Assembly: GCA_900767385.1 (NCBI GenBank)
Contig: CAAFYY010000095.1
Location: 1 to 29,793 of the forward strand
DNA: 29,793 bases
DNA from: Bacteroidales bacterium
GTDB taxonomy: Bacteria > Bacteroidota > Bacteroidia > Bacteroidales > Paludibacteraceae
Direction of reading: 5' to 3'
Shown: positions 22,907-29,793 of the stretch, one piece after another
Numbering within the stretch: the stretch's first letter is position 1
How the letters are laid out: each line of letters opens with the position of its first letter
The notes under the pieces: model-generated
What the model was told of the DNA's origin: nothing
The model's input: only the letters and a program-made list of their open reading frames with translations
Database searches by the model: none
Made by a program: the position numbers and the translations under genes

Positions 22907-23070
22907 AAACGACAGGAAAGATTCTCATTAGAAAAGCAGTCGCCACGAAACGACAGGAAGGATTCTCATTAGAAAAGCAGTCGCTGCAAAACGACAGGAT
23001 GGATTCAGGCAAGAAAAACAGTCGCCACGAAACGACAGGAAGGATTCAGGCAAGAAAAAAAGCAGAAACC
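22907..23070. repeat. Four 41-bp tandem repeats in a gene-free stretch
   Basis: Units start at 22907, 22948, 22989 and 23030, an exact 41-bp period. Each begins with AAACGACAGG followed by A[AT][AG]GATTC. The middle part occurs in two versions: TCATTAGAAAAGCAGTCG in units 1 and 2, AGGCAAGAAAAACAGTCG in unit 3 and partly in unit 4. The junction is CCACG or CTGCA. At all three junctions GTCG and CGAC flank an 8-nt loop (22939-22954, 22980-22995, 23021-23036), so a short hairpin is kept while the loop varies. Unit 4 degenerates into the terminator at 23055. The 200 bases before unit 1 (22707-22906) hold no credible gene, only scattered CGAC-rich words. Confidence 0.9.
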
Positions 23071-23090
23071 AAAAGATTTCTGCTTTTTTC
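23055..23090 (-). terminator. Bidirectional terminator beside the repeat array
   Basis: Thirteen-bp stem AAAAAAGCAGAAA (23056-23068) with TTTCTGCTTTTTT (23077-23089), 8-nt loop. A/T tracts on both sides give a U-run on either strand. On the minus strand it lies 20 nt after the stop of the MORN-type gene. Confidence 0.88.
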
Positions 23091-23109
23091 TTATGACGGG
23101 ACGATGGGA

Positions 23110-24219
23110 TTACTTTTTCTTCTCGACTGGTTTGTCGTCTTTGAACATCACAACAGTGACTTTGCCGTCGCCATCGGTGATGGTGGTCTTGCCGTTGCGC
23201 ACACCTTTCTTGATGCTGATGACGGAGACAGCCTCACCCTCAAGGATAGTGACTTTTCCGCTGAATGGTTTGCCGTTTTTCAGTTTCTCGTAGCGGCGGC
23301 TCATCAGCACGCCTTGCTCAAAGACCTGAAGGAGGCGGTAGCCTTGGTTGGTATTTATCAAGGTCCAGGTTCCTTCCTGCTGATTGTCCTTGTACTGACC
23401 GTATTCCACGATTTTCTCTCCGTTGATGCTGTCGGTTTGTACGACATCCAATGGGTCGGTACGCAATCCCTTAGGGTCTTTGGTGCCCATAGAAGCAACC
23501 AGCGCTTCGAGGTCGCCAAAGGAACTGGCGGACGGACGACGGTAGTGGATGGCCTTGAGGGTCTCACAAAGCACGCCGCCGAGGAGGAGATCGGTGGTCG
23601 ACTCCTCAAAATAGAGGGTATCGGCAGAGAGATACTCTCCCATCACACAACGCACATTTTCCTCATTGTACAGTTCAACACGGTGGCAAGCCCCCTGACG
23701 ATAGGCCTCTTTCAGATAAAAGCCCCTGACCAGATTGCCGCCTTTGAGAGCATACTTCACGATATCGCCATCGAGACGGCCGTCGCGGATGGTGCAACTC
23801 ACCATGACCTCATTGTTTTTGGCATTCTTGTTGTAGAAAGTCCACGACCCTTCGGGCTGACCGTTGGAGTAGTTGCCTTCCACGATGATACGGCCGTGAA
23901 GATACCACTCCCAAACGCCGTCGCGGACACCATGGTTGTAACTGCCCTTCATCACGAGGGTGCTGTCGAGGGTGTCCCAGGCCTTGAAGGTGCCGTGCTG
24001 TTCGCCCTCCACGGTGTCGCATTGCTGCTTGTCGTAGATGAAAATATAGCTGCCGTTAACGCCAAGGAGTTTGTCGAGGTCATAGAGTTCAGACTCCCTG
24101 ACAACCTGTGTATTGTTGGCCTTGGCGCCGAACTGCGGTAGGAACTGAGCCGAAGCCATACTGGCCACGGCGAGGAGACCGATGAGGCAGAGTAATTTCA
24201 GCGAGAGGTTTTGTTTCAT
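23110..24219 (-). CDS. Secreted MORN-type (YwqK-like) repeat protein
   Basis: 369 residues from ATG at 24219; the frame is open to 24315, but the added 32 residues precede an obvious signal peptide (MKQNLSLKLLCLIGLLAVASMASAQ) and cross the efp terminator, so I reject them. The mature protein carries repeated MORN_2-like units with a G-x-W/F-x-x-Y/W core: GEQHGTFKAWD, KGSYNHGVRDGVWEWYLHG, EGNYSNGQPEGSWTFYNKN and GQYKDNQQEGTWTLIN. These repeats form extended beta ribbons and are common in Bacteroidetes exported proteins, often labelled as toxin-antitoxin YwqK antitoxins; no toxin partner is seen here. The C-terminus is Lys-rich (DDKPVEKKK). Its promoter is unclear. Confidence 0.85.
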   Translation of the reverse strand: MKQNLSLKLLCLIGLLAVASMASAQFLPQFGAKANNTQVVRESELYDLDKLLGVNGSYIFIYDKQQCDTVEGEQHGTFKAWDTLDSTLVMKGSYNHGVRDGVWEWYLHGRIIVEGNYSNGQPEGSWTFYNKNAKNNEVMVSCTIRDGRLDGDIVKYALKGGNLVRGFYLKEAYRQGACHRVELYNEENVRCVMGEYLSADTLYFEESTTDLLLGGVLCETLKAIHYRRPSASSFGDLEALVASMGTKDPKGLRTDPLDVVQTDSINGEKIVEYGQYKDNQQEGTWTLINTNQGYRLLQVFEQGVLMSRRYEKLKNGKPFSGKVTILEGEAVSVISIKKGVRNGKTTITDGDGKVTVVMFKDDKPVEKKK

Positions 24220-24261
24220 TGTCTTGTGAGTTCCGTATGGGAAGAACAGTAAAGTTATGCG

Positions 24262-24304
24262 GTTAAAAGAAAACGGAGAGCCCCCCAATCGGTTGGTCTC
24301 CGTT
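24262..24304 (-). terminator. Terminator of efp
   Basis: On the minus strand AACGGAGA pairs with TCTCCGTT, and inside it CCAA/TTGG forms a second stem with a CCGA loop and a G-rich internal bulge. The tract TTCTTTT follows. It starts 25 nt after the efp stop. Confidence 0.8.
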
Positions 24305-24329
24305 GTCTTTATCATGTCTTCTAAGAGAA

Positions 24330-24896
24330 TTATGCTTTTACGCGACCAACGTATGAACCGTCGCGGGTGTCAACTTCGATGAGTTCGCCTTCGTTGATGA
24401 ACAAAGGAACGCGAACCTCAGCACCAGACTCAACGGTAGCTGGTTTGGTAGCGTTGGTAGCAGTATCACCTTTGAGACCTGGCTCTGTGTAGGTAACTTT
24501 CAAAACGGTCTTCAATGGCATTTCTGCGAAGAGAACGGTATCTGTTGAAGCATCAGAAACAACGGTTACTTCGTCGCCTTCCTTCATGTATTCAACGCCT
24601 GTTACCAAGTCTTTAGCGATTGGAATTTGGTCGAATGTCTCTTGGTTCATGAAGATGTAGTTCTCACCTTCGATGTAGAGGAATTGATATTGACGACGTT
24701 CTACGCGTACGTCTTCGAGTTTCTCACCGATGTTGAAGCGACGTTCGAGAACGCGGCCGTCAACAACGTTTTTCAATGTGGTACGCATGATGGTATTGCC
24801 TTTACCAGGTTTTACGTGGAGGAAGTCAATACAGAAATAGAGTTGGCCATCGAGACGGATGCAAGTGCCTTTCTTAATGTCTTGTGAGTTAATCAT
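24330..24896 (-). CDS. efp: Elongation factor P
   Basis: 188 residues, standard length with three beta-barrel domains. EF-P enters the ribosomal E site and relieves stalling at polyproline. Domain I starts MINSQDIKKGTCIRLDGQLYFCIDFLHVKPGKGNTIMRTTLKN, with the tip lysine K32 in KPGKGN at the position that is lysylated in enterobacteria. No modification enzyme is in the window, so its modification state is unknown; the arginine form used for rhamnosylation is excluded. Domains II and III run from about 65 and 130, ending EGELIEVDTRDGSYVGRV. It has its own canonical promoter and terminator. Confidence 0.98.
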   Translation of the reverse strand: MINSQDIKKGTCIRLDGQLYFCIDFLHVKPGKGNTIMRTTLKNVVDGRVLERRFNIGEKLEDVRVERRQYQFLYIEGENYIFMNQETFDQIPIAKDLVTGVEYMKEGDEVTVVSDASTDTVLFAEMPLKTVLKVTYTEPGLKGDTATNATKPATVESGAEVRVPLFINEGELIEVDTRDGSYVGRVKA

Positions 24897-24936
24897 ATCA
24901 GTTTTTGTAATTTTTTTCTGACTATTTTTGAAAGTG

Positions 24937-24968
24937 CAAAGGTACTCTTTTTTTGCGAGACTACCAAA
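24937..24968 (-). promoter_or_regulatory. Canonical promoter of efp
   Basis: On the minus strand TTTG (24968-24965), 20 nt, TACCTTTG (24944-24937): full -33/-7 match, 40 nt before the efp ATG. It lies directly behind the stop of the AsmA gene, and I see no terminator between the two. Confidence 0.82.
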
Positions 24969-24975
24969 CGCACTT

Positions 24976-27900
24976 TTATTTATCGTTATCTTGGAAATAT
25001 TCCTCGTCTTTCATCGTCTCTTTCAAGGCGTCGGAGATGAGTTTCTTGAGTGCTAACGTACGCTCTTGCACTGCGTTACGGCGCTCTGGCTTGTACATAT
25101 TTCCATATTGTGTCTTACCGAGGCGGTATTTGAAGTTGGCCTCCTCATCGCCTACCACGTTAAGCGCCAGACGCACAGGAGCAAGCGTTTCGATGTGTGC
25201 ATCGTAGTGTGGAGTCAGACTGTAGCGGCCTTGAACAACGGCTTGGTATTTGTCCATCTGGATGAGGAACGGGAAGAGTTCGACCTCATTACGGAAGAGG
25301 GTCAGTTCCAAACTCATGGAGTCGACCTTATTCTCGGTCTTCTTGTTGAAGAGGAGGTATTTGGCAATGGTGGAGAAGGTCTCGCTGTCGAGGAGGACGA
25401 GGTCCTGACCCTCGATGGACGCTGCGCCACGAAGAGTGGAGTATTTCGGCTGGTAATTCGACTTGAGATAGCCCTCGGCAGCCAAGTGGAACTCTGCCCT
25501 ACCCTTGAAGGAGGAGAGCATCGGAACGATGGTGTCGATGGCAGGTATCATGTCGATGAGCTTGTCGATATCAATGTTAAGGAGGTGGAAGTCGGCGCCG
25601 ACAAAGAGGTGGTTCTTGCGCTCGGAGCGGTACATGGCGGTGAGTTGCATGGTGGCCGCATCACAGGTCATACCCATCTCATCAAGCACCAAGATGCCGT
25701 CCTTCACACGAACTTTTCCTTGCACATTACGGAAGTCGCTGTTGCCCACTACCGCTTTCTTGATGTTGGTGACAAGGAGGAGGTCGGTGCCCAGCGGAAC
25801 AAGGAACGGATCGTCTTCTTTGTTGTCGACCGCTTCATAGTCGCCAGTCTCCACTGCGGTGGAGTCGATGCCGAATCCGCTGACGAGGTCCATGATCTCA
25901 TAGACGTCGGTGGAGTTGGAAGAGAGGTTAATCTTACCTTTGAGGAGTGCCTCGTTGTTGAGCCATTCCTGGAGGTTGGTGATGGAGCCATGGAGGTTGA
26001 AATCGGAAGCACCTACTTGTATGTTGCTGTTGTTGATGGTTAGCAGCGATGGAGTAAAGACGATGTTGGCTTGCGACATCTCAACAGGCATGATGAGTTT
26101 GTTGCTGCGCGCCAAGCCCTTGTAGACCGCCACGTTGAACTGTGGATTCCAGCGTTTGAGCACATCCTCTTTGCTTTCATCATAAAGGAGTGTTCCGTTG
26201 ACTGAGATGCGGTCGGCATTGGCTGTCAGTTCCGGACCGCCATTGGCTTTGAGCGTGTTGCCGAGGAGGGTGACATCGTAGTGAGTCTTTGCTTTTGACG
26301 GATAGAAGGTTACCTGGGCGTTGGTAGAGGCGAGGTTGAGGTCGATGGAGTCGATGTCGCCAGTAAGCGCTGAGAATTTCATCGAGGCCGTGAGCGACAG
26401 TGGTTCATCAACGAGCGGGTTGGAGAGGCCGACATTGATATCGGCATTCTTGCCGGTAACCTTGCCGAGGTCGACGATGGAGGCATCCAAGGACTGGGAG
26501 GTGATATGAGCGCGACCGAACTCCTTGAATTTCTTGTTGGAGACGGTGCTTGGCACTTTGACAGCCATGGTAGCCTTCTGTGCCTTGGCGGCCACGGTGT
26601 CGTTGTAAAGGAGGTCGAAGTTGCTCAAGGAGAGGGTGCCATCCATCACCATCTTCTCCCAACGTTTCTTGGTGATGTCGTTGAGTGTGAAGCGGAATGC
26701 CAGAGGCCCCTTGGCACGACCTTTCATCTGCAGTTTTGGGGTGACGATAGCCTTGGCATCGGGGAGATTGACATCCACGTTGGTCTTGAGGTCAAGGAGC
26801 GGATCGCCCATGAGGTCGGACACTTCACCAGTAGCATCCACGACCGACTTGAGGGTTTCGGCATGAAGACTTTTGATGGTTGCACGACTGAGGGTGGAGT
26901 CGTTGAGGTTGACGGTGGCATCCACGGCGGCATCCACGCTGTTCAAGACATAAGGGAATCCGTCTACCTTGAGTGTTCCGTCGTCCAGTCGGAGCGAGGC
27001 GGTCACCTCAGGCATGGTGCTGTCGTTATAGCGGCCGGCAATGCGCGCTTTTTCTATCTGTATGTCTCCTTTGACGTCAATGCCTTTGAGGAGGCTTTGG
27101 TAGGCCTCTGGCACCAAGGCGAGAGTCTCGACGATGTCCCACTCTGGAGTGGCGACCGTCATGTCGATGTCGTAGCTAGCGTCGGCAGAAGCGAGGAAGC
27201 CGTCCAGCGAGACAGTCTTATTGGCAACGGCGGCTGTCGCATCTTCAAGTTGAATACTGAAGTTGTCTTTGTCGAAAGAGAACGGAAGAGCCAATTTCAC
27301 CGGCTGTTGACGGAGGTAGTTGACGTTGCCTCTATCGACGGAGAGTTGCGACATATCAGCCGATAGTTTGCCTTCGTATTTCGGACCGTTTTGCGCCACC
27401 TTGGCACGGAGCGCCAACTGTGAGGCGTTGGCAATGAGGATGGTGGTGTCGCCATTGGAGAAGTTAATGCCTGAAGCATCCAAATCGAGATTGGCATTAG
27501 CCTTGGTGTCGCCCTCCTGCCATTTGAGGTTAGCTGTGAGTTCTTCTACGTTGTCAATCCGAGCGTTCAGCTTAGAAGGGACGTCGACATAACTCAAAGC
27601 TATACGTTTCAGTTCCACACCTTCCACATCAAGGAGCTTGAATGGGATGGAAGAGGTGGTGTCGGTGGTGTCGCTATTGACGATGTTGTAGTTGGCAACG
27701 CCGTCGCCATTCACCCAGAGATTGACTGCTCCATCCTTGATGCGACATTCTGTCACGACGAGCTGTTTCTGGCGAAGAAAACTCATGAGGTCAAGGGAGA
27801 GGGTGCAGTCGTTCACCTTACAGAGTTGTTTTGGCAGCACGCTGTCCAAGTCGTTGGTCAACTCAAGGTTGGCGATATGCAGACCGAAATGGGGGAAGGT

Positions 27901-28095
27901 GCTGAAAAAGGTGAGGTCGACAGTATCAACCTGTACATCACAAGTGAGTATGTTGCCAAGGGCATCTTTCACGATAGGGGTCACCTTTTTAGGGGTGAAG
28001 ATGATCCAGCAAGCGATGGCGCCGACAAGCATGACAACGGCAACCAACGAGGCAAGGGTGATGCCCGAGATTTTCAAAATCTTTTTCTTATCCAT
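24976..28095 (-). CDS. AsmA-family inner-membrane-anchored periplasmic protein
   Basis: 1039 residues. One N-terminal membrane helix (residues 10-34, ISGITLASLVAVVMLVGAIACWIIF) is followed by a very long strand-rich periplasmic part with repeated beta segments, e.g. VDTVDLTFFSTFPHFGLHIANLELTN, LSLDLMSFLRQKQLVVTECRIKDGAVNLWVNGDGVANYNI and, late, LVLLDSETFSTIAKYLLFNKKTENKVDSMSLEL. This is the pattern of AsmA/TamB/YhdP-type bridge proteins, which carry phospholipids or help place outer-membrane components. The last 35 residues are a charged helical tail (RRNAVQERTLALKKLISDALKETMKDEEYFQ). It lies 14 bp after a lipocalin-like lipoprotein gene. The exact AsmA subgroup cannot be decided by eye. Confidence 0.9.
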   Translation of the reverse strand: MDKKKILKISGITLASLVAVVMLVGAIACWIIFTPKKVTPIVKDALGNILTCDVQVDTVDLTFFSTFPHFGLHIANLELTNDLDSVLPKQLCKVNDCTLSLDLMSFLRQKQLVVTECRIKDGAVNLWVNGDGVANYNIVNSDTTDTTSSIPFKLLDVEGVELKRIALSYVDVPSKLNARIDNVEELTANLKWQEGDTKANANLDLDASGINFSNGDTTILIANASQLALRAKVAQNGPKYEGKLSADMSQLSVDRGNVNYLRQQPVKLALPFSFDKDNFSIQLEDATAAVANKTVSLDGFLASADASYDIDMTVATPEWDIVETLALVPEAYQSLLKGIDVKGDIQIEKARIAGRYNDSTMPEVTASLRLDDGTLKVDGFPYVLNSVDAAVDATVNLNDSTLSRATIKSLHAETLKSVVDATGEVSDLMGDPLLDLKTNVDVNLPDAKAIVTPKLQMKGRAKGPLAFRFTLNDITKKRWEKMVMDGTLSLSNFDLLYNDTVAAKAQKATMAVKVPSTVSNKKFKEFGRAHITSQSLDASIVDLGKVTGKNADINVGLSNPLVDEPLSLTASMKFSALTGDIDSIDLNLASTNAQVTFYPSKAKTHYDVTLLGNTLKANGGPELTANADRISVNGTLLYDESKEDVLKRWNPQFNVAVYKGLARSNKLIMPVEMSQANIVFTPSLLTINNSNIQVGASDFNLHGSITNLQEWLNNEALLKGKINLSSNSTDVYEIMDLVSGFGIDSTAVETGDYEAVDNKEDDPFLVPLGTDLLLVTNIKKAVVGNSDFRNVQGKVRVKDGILVLDEMGMTCDAATMQLTAMYRSERKNHLFVGADFHLLNIDIDKLIDMIPAIDTIVPMLSSFKGRAEFHLAAEGYLKSNYQPKYSTLRGAASIEGQDLVLLDSETFSTIAKYLLFNKKTENKVDSMSLELTLFRNEVELFPFLIQMDKYQAVVQGRYSLTPHYDAHIETLAPVRLALNVVGDEEANFKYRLGKTQYGNMYKPERRNAVQERTLALKKLISDALKETMKDEEYFQDNDK

Positions 28096-28109
28096 TGCAG
28101 CGAAGGCAG

Positions 28110-28502
28110 TTAGGGTTGATAGCGTGTGAAGGTATAACTGACACTGTAACTGTCTACGAAGTTCAAGCGTGTGGATGTCAGTTCTTTGAGCTTATAGGTT
28201 TTAGGGATACGCGCACCCATCTCACCGATATGTATGATGGTAAGGTCGCTACCCGAGACAGACCATGTGAACGGCTGAGCCTCACTCTCGGAGACATCAT
28301 CGCCGGTGTCCCATGTGGCACCCGTTCCTCCTTGGTCAAAACGGTAGCAGTCGAGTCCATCGGTAAGGGTGGAAGAGCGTTGCCAATAGCCGGGGAGGAG
28401 GGAGGTGTCGAATCGCTCGCCACCAATAGGGTTGCAAGCAGAGAATATCAGCGCCAGCACCAGAACGGCAAGCGTTGCAACCATATATTTTCTTGTTTTC
28501 AT
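28110..28502 (-). CDS. Lipocalin-like lipoprotein upstream of the AsmA gene
   Basis: 130 residues. Signal peptide MKTRKYMVATLAVLVLALIFSAC with lipobox FSAC (C23). The small domain begins LLPGYWQRSSTLTDGLDCYRFDQGG, has a central FTWSVSGSDLTIIHIG, and ends YKLKELTSTRLNFVDSYSVSYTFTRYQ, the same G-x-W start and Y-x-FTR end as the three lipoproteins at 1326-2794. It is therefore another member of the lipocalin-like group but without the Asn/Pro linker, and too divergent to be a recent copy. Co-transcription with the AsmA gene suggests a possible envelope-lipid connection, which is inference. Confidence 0.85.
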   Translation of the reverse strand: MKTRKYMVATLAVLVLALIFSACNPIGGERFDTSLLPGYWQRSSTLTDGLDCYRFDQGGTGATWDTGDDVSESEAQPFTWSVSGSDLTIIHIGEMGARIPKTYKLKELTSTRLNFVDSYSVSYTFTRYQP

Positions 28503-28535
28503 GTCGTGAGTCAGATGTTGTTATATAACAGGGGA

Positions 28536-28543
28536 CAAAATTA
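28536..28543 (-). promoter_or_regulatory. -7 element for the lipoprotein-AsmA unit
   Basis: CAAAATTA on the plus strand reads TAATTTTG on the minus strand, 34 nt before the ATG at 28502. The upstream partner is not evident. Confidence 0.55.
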
Positions 28544-28658
28544 CTCAAAAATTCTCCTACTGTGTTTGTCTTGAGGCGAAAAAAGTGCACTCATCTCTCC
28601 TTTTCTCCTATTTTAATGTTTCAAGGGGCGGAAGAGGAGTTTTCTCACGAATAATTCT

Positions 28659-28666
28659 TACCTTTG
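28659..28666 (+). promoter_or_regulatory. -7 element of ansA
   Basis: TACCTTTG matches TAnnTTTG and lies 33 nt before the ATG at 28700. The sequence around it (TTACCTTTGCACC) is nearly the same as at 300-312 before the sufE unit. Confidence 0.6.
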
Positions 28667-28699
28667 CACCATAAATAGTCAGACAAAATATCACTCACT

Positions 28700-29752
28700 A
28701 TGTGCAACGAAAATAAGAAGAGTTCGGTGCTTCTCATCTTCACCGGCGGCACGATCAGCATGGGCGAGAATTCTGGAACCGGTTCGCTCTCTCCACTTGA
28801 CACAGAGCGCGTATTGGGATTTGTTCCTGAGCTCAAAATGCTGAATGTCAACCTTGCCTCTGTATCATTCTCTCCACTTATCGACTCGAGCGACGTGGAA
28901 CCATCCGTATGGGTTCGCATTGCTCAGATTGTTGAGGAGAACTACGATAAGTTTGATGGTTTTGTTGTTCTCCACGGAACCGACACGATGTCTTATTCGG
29001 CTTCTGCCCTGAGTTTCATGTTCAACAACCTCCGCAAACCGGTCATTTTCACTGGTTCACAGCTCCCAGTCGGTGTGCTCCGCAGCGATGCCAAGGAGAA
29101 TCTCATCACCGCCATCGAATTGGCTGCCGACAAAGACGAACAAGGCAATGCCATGGTGCCAGAGGTGGCGCTGTTCTTCGAAGGACAGCTGATGCGCGGC
29201 AATAGAACCACAAAACGCAGCGCAGAGGAGTTTGACGCTTTCGCCTCTTTCAACTATCATCTCTTGGCCAAGGCCGGCGTGCATGTCAAATACTTCCCAG
29301 AATATATTCACTACGAGCATTCAAATATCCGCATGAGCATCGACACTGCATGCTCAAACGAGATTGCTATCCTCAAGCTATTTCCTGGCATCCGCAAAGA
29401 GAATGTGGAGGCGGTGCTCAATATCCCTGGTCTGCGAGGCGTGGTTCTGGAGACATTCGGCAGTGGCAACGCACCACGCGCCGAGTGGTTCTACAATCTG
29501 CTGAAGGAGGCCAACGATCGCGGAATCGTGTTCGTCAACGTCTCTCAATGCCGCGCCGGTAGCGTAGAGATGGGACGCTACGAGACGAGTCTGAACCTCA
29601 AACGCGCTGGCGTGGTCAGCGGTCATGACATGACACTGGAAGCCGCAGCAACAAAATTGATGATGGTGCTCGGCAGAACAACAGACAGCGCAGAGGCACG
29701 TGAGATGCTTGAGATGCCATTGCGCGGAGAGATGACTCTATTCGAGGACTAA
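28700..29752 (+). CDS. ansA: Type I (cytoplasmic) L-asparaginase
   Basis: 350 residues without a signal peptide, so cytoplasmic. It hydrolyses asparagine to aspartate and ammonia. Both catalytic threonine motifs are present, FTGGTIS (T15) and LHGTDTMSYSASALSFM (T94, D95), with the RSDAKENLITA segment and RGNRTTK (K171), the probable catalytic lysine region. The C-terminal domain has VVLETFGSGNAP and VSQCRAGSVEMGRYETSL, typical of type I enzymes. It is a lone plus-strand gene with its own -7 element. The last 41 bases of the window (29753-29793) hold no recognisable terminator. Confidence 0.95.
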   Translation: MCNENKKSSVLLIFTGGTISMGENSGTGSLSPLDTERVLGFVPELKMLNVNLASVSFSPLIDSSDVEPSVWVRIAQIVEENYDKFDGFVVLHGTDTMSYSASALSFMFNNLRKPVIFTGSQLPVGVLRSDAKENLITAIELAADKDEQGNAMVPEVALFFEGQLMRGNRTTKRSAEEFDAFASFNYHLLAKAGVHVKYFPEYIHYEHSNIRMSIDTACSNEIAILKLFPGIRKENVEAVLNIPGLRGVVLETFGSGNAPRAEWFYNLLKEANDRGIVFVNVSQCRAGSVEMGRYETSLNLKRAGVVSGHDMTLEAAATKLMMVLGRTTDSAEAREMLEMPLRGEMTLFED

Positions 29753-29793
29753 TACCCTTATTGATAATATAAGAAAAGCTGTTTGCCGATGAA

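Noticed and set aside
22758..23012. Minus-strand 84-residue Cys/Phe-rich reading frame across the 41-bp repeats
   Set aside because: It is produced by the repeats read in shifting frames (41 is not a multiple of 3), has no promoter and lies between two terminators.
22907..23070. Possible CRISPR array
   Set aside because: The 41-bp units are directly adjacent, with no unique spacers, and no cas gene is present.
22999..24141. 380-residue plus-strand reading frame opposite the MORN-type gene
   Set aside because: Antisense shadow: the minus-strand frame has a signal peptide and repeats, while this frame starts in the repeat array and crosses a terminator.
24250..24257. Possible -7 element for the MORN-type gene (TAACTTTA on the minus strand)
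   Set aside because: It lacks the final G of TAnnTTTG and has no upstream partner.
25066..26043. 325-residue plus-strand reading frame opposite the AsmA gene
   Set aside because: Antisense shadow of a well-supported AsmA-family coding region; no promoter or domain.

Overview
This window looks like a chromosomal segment of a Bacteroidales bacterium (Bacteroidetes), GC roughly 50%. Three things support this. The gene orders DUF6089-uppS-bamA-ompH-ompH-murI and gyrB-ychF-argS run uninterrupted. Upstream regions repeatedly carry the Bacteroidetes sigma element TAnnTTTG, in four cases with TTTG 19-20 nt upstream, and Shine-Dalgarno sequences are mostly absent. Short lipocalin-like lipoproteins and OmpH/Skp paralogues are also abundant. 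I cannot assign a genus from sequence alone. I see no insertion sequence, prophage, CRISPR array or integration scar.

Layout. Bases 1-1240 are on the plus strand: the tail of a membrane-anchored or C-terminally sorted protein, then a two-gene unit of a small membrane-anchored CCxxHxxC protein and SufE, closed by a strong terminator. Bases 1326-2834 (minus) hold three tandem lipocalin-like lipoproteins. Bases 3000-11615 (minus) hold a long envelope operon read from a canonical promoter at 11608-11638: DUF6089, uppS, bamA, three ompH/skp genes, murI, a short-chain dehydrogenase and a two-domain VOC protein. A hairpin before the third ompH may split expression. Bases 11737-14824 (minus) hold DUF1294, GNAT acetyltransferase, glmS and DUF1905, tightly packed or overlapping and ended by a strong terminator. 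A divergent DUF2461 gene meets recX tail to tail. tRNA-Leu(UAA) lies just upstream of recX.

Bases 16294-21864 (minus) form a housekeeping unit: gyrB, ychF, a lipoprotein and argS, with a terminator whose U-tract contains the tRNA promoter -33 element. A plus-strand secreted protein with a structured leader follows. Next is an approximately 400-base gene-free stretch carrying four 41-bp tandem repeats between two terminators. The rest is a secreted MORN-type repeat protein, efp, a large AsmA-family protein with a lipocalin-like lipoprotein in front of it, and plus-strand type I asparaginase (ansA).

Functionally the window is dominated by envelope building: BamA with OmpH/Skp chaperones for outer-membrane proteins, UppS for the lipid carrier, MurI and GlmS for peptidoglycan and lipopolysaccharide precursors, and AsmA for envelope lipid homeostasis. 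Around it sit core information-processing genes (gyrB, argS, efp, ychF, recX, tRNA-Leu). I found no clear new multi-gene system. The observations most worth a second look are the 41-bp repeat array, the tRNA-Leu/recX arrangement, the BamA Asn/Tyr loop, the lipoprotein triplet and the SufE-linked CCxxHxxC protein.
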